A DNA stretch of 64,000 nt, taken from the NCBI RefSeq assembly GCF_006517275.1, contig NZ_CP041191.1, positions 1,669,001-1,733,000 of the forward strand, given 5' to 3'. The position numbers were made by a program, and so were the translations under genes. The number at the start of each line of letters is the position of its first letter. The first letter of the stretch is position 1. Positions 61,867 through 64,000 of this stretch are shown here, in pieces. The stretch comes from Labrenzia sp. PHM005. GTDB lineage: Bacteria; Pseudomonadota; Alphaproteobacteria; Rhizobiales; Stappiaceae. A model generated the notes under the pieces. The model worked only from the letters and a program-made list of their open reading frames with translations, made no database searches and was not told the DNA's origin.

Positions 61867-62553
61867 TTACATATGTTCCATCGGAGATTTCCGGCGTTCG
61901 CGGTAGAGCTGATCAAGCCGCCAGGTGACGATTGCAAAAACAATCCATCCTGTATGGAAAATCACCCCTGCCAACATAACGATCCAGCCCGGTATTGGAC
62001 CAATCGCTGCGCGGGCAAAAGCTTCCGTCATATCGGTCAGCGGGACTGGATGAATGGCAACCTTGCCATAGTAGGCAACGGCTTGAATGGCCAGGATCCA
62101 GGAATAGTTGCTGCGCAGCCGGCGTCCGGCCGCACGGATGAAGCTGATGTGGTAATGCGGCGTTTCATAATCCTCGCCGAGCATCTCGCCCCAGGCGCCG
62201 TTCCATTTGACACCTTCGCCGCGCAGCAAAGGTGCATAAAGATCGATTTCCAGCAATCGGGCCCGCGCGCGAAACAGATTGTAGTACCGGTACCGGCGCG
62301 CCTCGAAGATCAAAAACACCGTCACCAAAAGCCCCACCAAGACCATTGGCAATGGAGACGCTGCTATGTTGGAAAATGTGGCGGACAACGCAATGCCAGT
62401 GGTCACCACGGCCCAATTGGTGGTGTTGTCGAGCCGGGTGCGCCAATGGGTGCTGCGGAAGACTTCGGCGCGATAGAGATGCGCCAACGCACCGAAGGCG
62501 GCAGGGTCGATTTCCTGCTGCTTCGTGGGGTGCGGTGTCTCTGTTTCTGGCAT
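61867..62553 (-). CDS. DUF2270 membrane protein
   Basis: Protein of 228 residues resembling DUF2270. An N-terminal segment (LYRAEVFRSTHWRTRLDNTTNWAVVTTGIALSATFS) leads into two transmembrane helices (about residues 47-85). A charged middle part follows (RRYRYYNLFRARARLLEIDLYAPLLRGEGVKWN). Two more helices are near the C-terminus (about 150-170 and 185-210). Function unknown. Transcribed away from the tex terminator. Confidence 0.85.
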   Translation of the reverse strand: MPETETPHPTKQQEIDPAAFGALAHLYRAEVFRSTHWRTRLDNTTNWAVVTTGIALSATFSNIAASPLPMVLVGLLVTVFLIFEARRYRYYNLFRARARLLEIDLYAPLLRGEGVKWNGAWGEMLGEDYETPHYHISFIRAAGRRLRSNYSWILAIQAVAYYGKVAIHPVPLTDMTEAFARAAIGPIPGWIVMLAGVIFHTGWIVFAIVTWRLDQLYRERRKSPMEHM

Positions 62554-62633
62554 TTGAACAGTCTTGAGCTTGGGACTGGCAAAATGCTACTGCGATTTCG
62601 AAGGGTTGGCCAGTTTTCAGGCCCTTACCAAGC

Positions 62634-62665
62634 GAAGAAAATCGCCGGACATTGTGTCCGGCGAT
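62634..62665 (-). terminator. Terminator probably belonging to tex, now displaced
   Basis: Read on the minus strand: perfect 10-bp stem ATCGCCGGAC/GTCCGGCGAT (62641-62650 with 62656-62665), five-base loop, then TTTTCTT. It lies directly beyond the inverted-repeat element, 270 bases from the tex stop codon. Confidence 0.8.
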
Positions 62666-62934
62666 CTAGGGTCAGGACCCGTTAATTTGATTGGAATGGC
62701 ACGGCAAACGGCGATGAGCTGCAAGGAAAAACGTGAAAAGCGGGCTTCTGCCCGGTTGAACGGTTAGACGCCGCAGATCGAAGCCGTTTTCGCGTCTTTT
62801 CAAGATAGGATGAATTTGCTCGGCAACTTCGTTGCAACCCTTTGAAAACCGGACGGTTTCCTGCAGATTTGCGTCTCGTATCCGAACAAATTCCTTCCTA
62901 CCATTTCAAACAAATTAATGGGTCCTGACCCTAG
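62666..62934. mobile_element. MITE-like element with 34-bp terminal inverted repeats
   Basis: Bases 62666-62699 and the reverse complement of 62901-62934 match at 31 of 34 positions. Each end starts CTAG then GGGTCAGGACCC, itself a small palindrome. The 200 bases between hold no credible gene. The flanking CTA/TAG is consistent with a TA duplication (IS630/Tc1 type) or a CTAG target (IS5 type). It sits between the tex stop codon (62937-62939) and the terminator at 62634-62665. No transposase is in the window, so it would need one in trans. Confidence 0.75.
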
Positions 62935-62936
62935 GC

Positions 62937-64000
62937 CTATTTCTTTTTCTTGTTCATGGCGGCGGCTAGGGCTGCTGCCATGGCGTTGTTGCCGCTGTCA
63001 TTGCCTGACTGTTTTGGCGCACCGCCTTTGGTGCCGCCGGGACTTGAGGGGCCCCGTCCGCCCGCTCCTGAACGGTTTTGTCCGCTGCGTTCGCGCTGAC
63101 CCTGATAGTCGGCCTGGGATTTCATCGTCATGGAAATGCGCTTGCGCGGAATATCGACCTCCAAAATGGTGACTTTGACGATGTCTCCGGCTTTCACGAC
63201 CTTGTGCGGATCGTCGACGAACCGGTCGGCCAGTTGTGAGACATGGACGAGCCCGTCCTGGTGAACGCCGACATCAACGAAGGCGCCAAAGTTAGTGACG
63301 TTTGTGACCGTGCCTTCCAGCTTCATGCCCGGCTTCAAGTCGGAAATTTCCTCAACGCCGTCTTGCAGGGCAGCTGTCTTGAATTCCGGGCGCGGATCCC
63401 GGCCCGGCTTTTCCAGCTCGGACAAGATGTCCTTCACCGTCGGCAGGCCGAATTTCTCGTCGGTGAAGTCAGACGGCTCGAGATTTTTCAAGACACTGTT
63501 GTCGCTCATCAGCTGGCGCACATCCCGGCCGCAGGCTTTGACGATGCGTTTGGCCAGCGGATAGGCCTCCGGGTGCACGGAGGAGGCGTCCAGTGGTTCC
63601 GCTCCCTCGGTGATGCGCAAGAAACCAGCGCAGAGTTCAAACGCTTTTGCTCCGAGGCGCGGAACGTCTTTGAGCTGAGAGCGTTTGTCGAACCGGCCAA
63701 TCGCATCCCGGTGTTCAACTACGGCTTTCGCAAGGCTGCCAGACAGGCCTGAAATGCGTGACAAGAGGGCCGGGGAGGCGGTGTTGAGATCAACACCAAC
63801 GGCATTCACCGCGTCTTCGACAACAGCATCCAATGCCCGTGCGAGCTTGGTCTGATTGACGTCGTGTTGATATTGGCCAACGCCGATGGACTTCGGTTCG
63901 ATCTTGACCAGTTCGGCAAGCGGGTCCTGCAAGCGGCGGGCGATGGACGCAGCGCCGCGCAAGGACACATCGACATCCGGCATTTCCTTGGCAGCCAGTT
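62937..64000 (-). CDS. tex: Tex, S1-domain RNA-binding transcription accessory protein, 3' part
   Basis: The gene runs off the right edge; about 354 codons are visible, ending at 62937. Tex binds RNA and affects transcription and stress tolerance. Visible parts: the YqgF/helix-hairpin region [36 protein letters not shown], a helix-hairpin-helix stretch ([22 protein letters not shown]) and the S1 domain [38 protein letters not shown] Gly/Ser/Pro-rich basic tail ends in AAMNKKKK. Full-length Tex is about 770 residues. Confidence 0.95.
   Translation of the reverse strand, partial: LAAKEMPDVDVSLRGAASIARRLQDPLAELVKIEPKSIGVGQYQHDVNQTKLARALDAVVEDAVNAVGVDLNTASPALLSRISGLSGSLAKAVVEHRDAIGRFDKRSQLKDVPRLGAKAFELCAGFLRITEGAEPLDASSVHPEAYPLAKRIVKACGRDVRQLMSDNSVLKNLEPSDFTDEKFGLPTVKDILSELEKPGRDPRPEFKTAALQDGVEEISDLKPGMKLEGTVTNVTNFGAFVDVGVHQDGLVHVSQLADRFVDDPHKVVKAGDIVKVTILEVDIPRKRISMTMKSQADYQGQRERSGQNRSGAGGRGPSSPGGTKGGAPKQSGNDSGNNAMAAALAAAMNKKKK

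Overview
The window looks like about 64 kb of an alphaproteobacterial chromosome, most like a marine member of the Hyphomicrobiales (Roseibium/Labrenzia/Stappiaceae-like; inferred from gene content, not from any search). Pointers are the CtrA/ChpT cell-cycle genes, EipA (DUF1134), the order ruvB...ybgC-tolQRAB-pal-cpoB-tilS-ftsH-glmM, a serC leader RNA candidate, GANTC sites, and a moderately high GC content with good codon usage throughout. There is no prophage, CRISPR array or intact insertion sequence. The only mobile-looking element is a small transposase-less inverted-repeat element at 62666-62934.

Layout. 1-3.4 kb: the 3' part of ruvB, a methyl-accepting chemotaxis protein, and ybgC. 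3.7-14 kb: the Tol-Pal envelope cluster running into tilS, ftsH and glmM. 14-18 kb: an outer-membrane beta-barrel gene with a CtrA-like box, then serC-serA behind a structured leader. 18-24 kb: two transporters, purA and a large Pro/Ala-rich membrane-anchored protein. 24-26 kb: a TPP riboswitch, a 35-codon leader ORF, and a thiamine-precursor ABC permease plus binding protein, with no ATPase nearby. 26-31.3 kb: an AT-rich leader, an 826-residue cysteine-free secreted surface protein (DUF5648-like start, RTX-like end), and a convergent CHASE2 adenylate cyclase.

31-38 kb: rpoH, an rluD-type pseudouridine synthase whose start codon overlaps that of a divergent small membrane protein, tRNA-Glu(TTC), a GlpR-type repressor, a coiled-coil membrane protein, eipA, a YHS-domain protein and chpT. 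38.6-44.5 kb: one chemotaxis operon, cheA-cheW-cheY-cheB-cheR. 44.7-48.3 kb: a membrane-bound LytTR regulator, a Tat-exported metallo-beta-lactamase-fold enzyme, trmO and ctrA. 48.3-50.5 kb: a regulatory region rich in GANTC and TTAA, then fliI-fliJ. 50.6-54.8 kb: a PqiA-domain protein, a DUF2336 protein and a large MscS-type channel.

54.9-58 kb: glpD-glpK for glycerol catabolism, probably controlled by the GlpR-type protein 20 kb away. 58.3-59.9 kb: an arsenic module, arsR-arsC-aqpS, in which an aquaporin-type channel takes the place of a pump. 60-64 kb: a DadA-like oxidase, a GNAT acetyltransferase, a DUF2270 membrane protein and the 3' part of tex, which is separated from its own terminator by the inverted-repeat element.

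The window links envelope integrity (Tol-Pal, EipA, OMP), cell-cycle control (ChpT, CtrA) and motility (MCP, Che, FliI/J). No wholly new multi-gene system is evident. The most unusual signals are regulatory: the TPP riboswitch with a coupled leader ORF, an apparently leaderless arsR promoter/operator, divergent start codons sharing a CATG, the ctrA-fliI region, and the element inserted between tex and its terminator.
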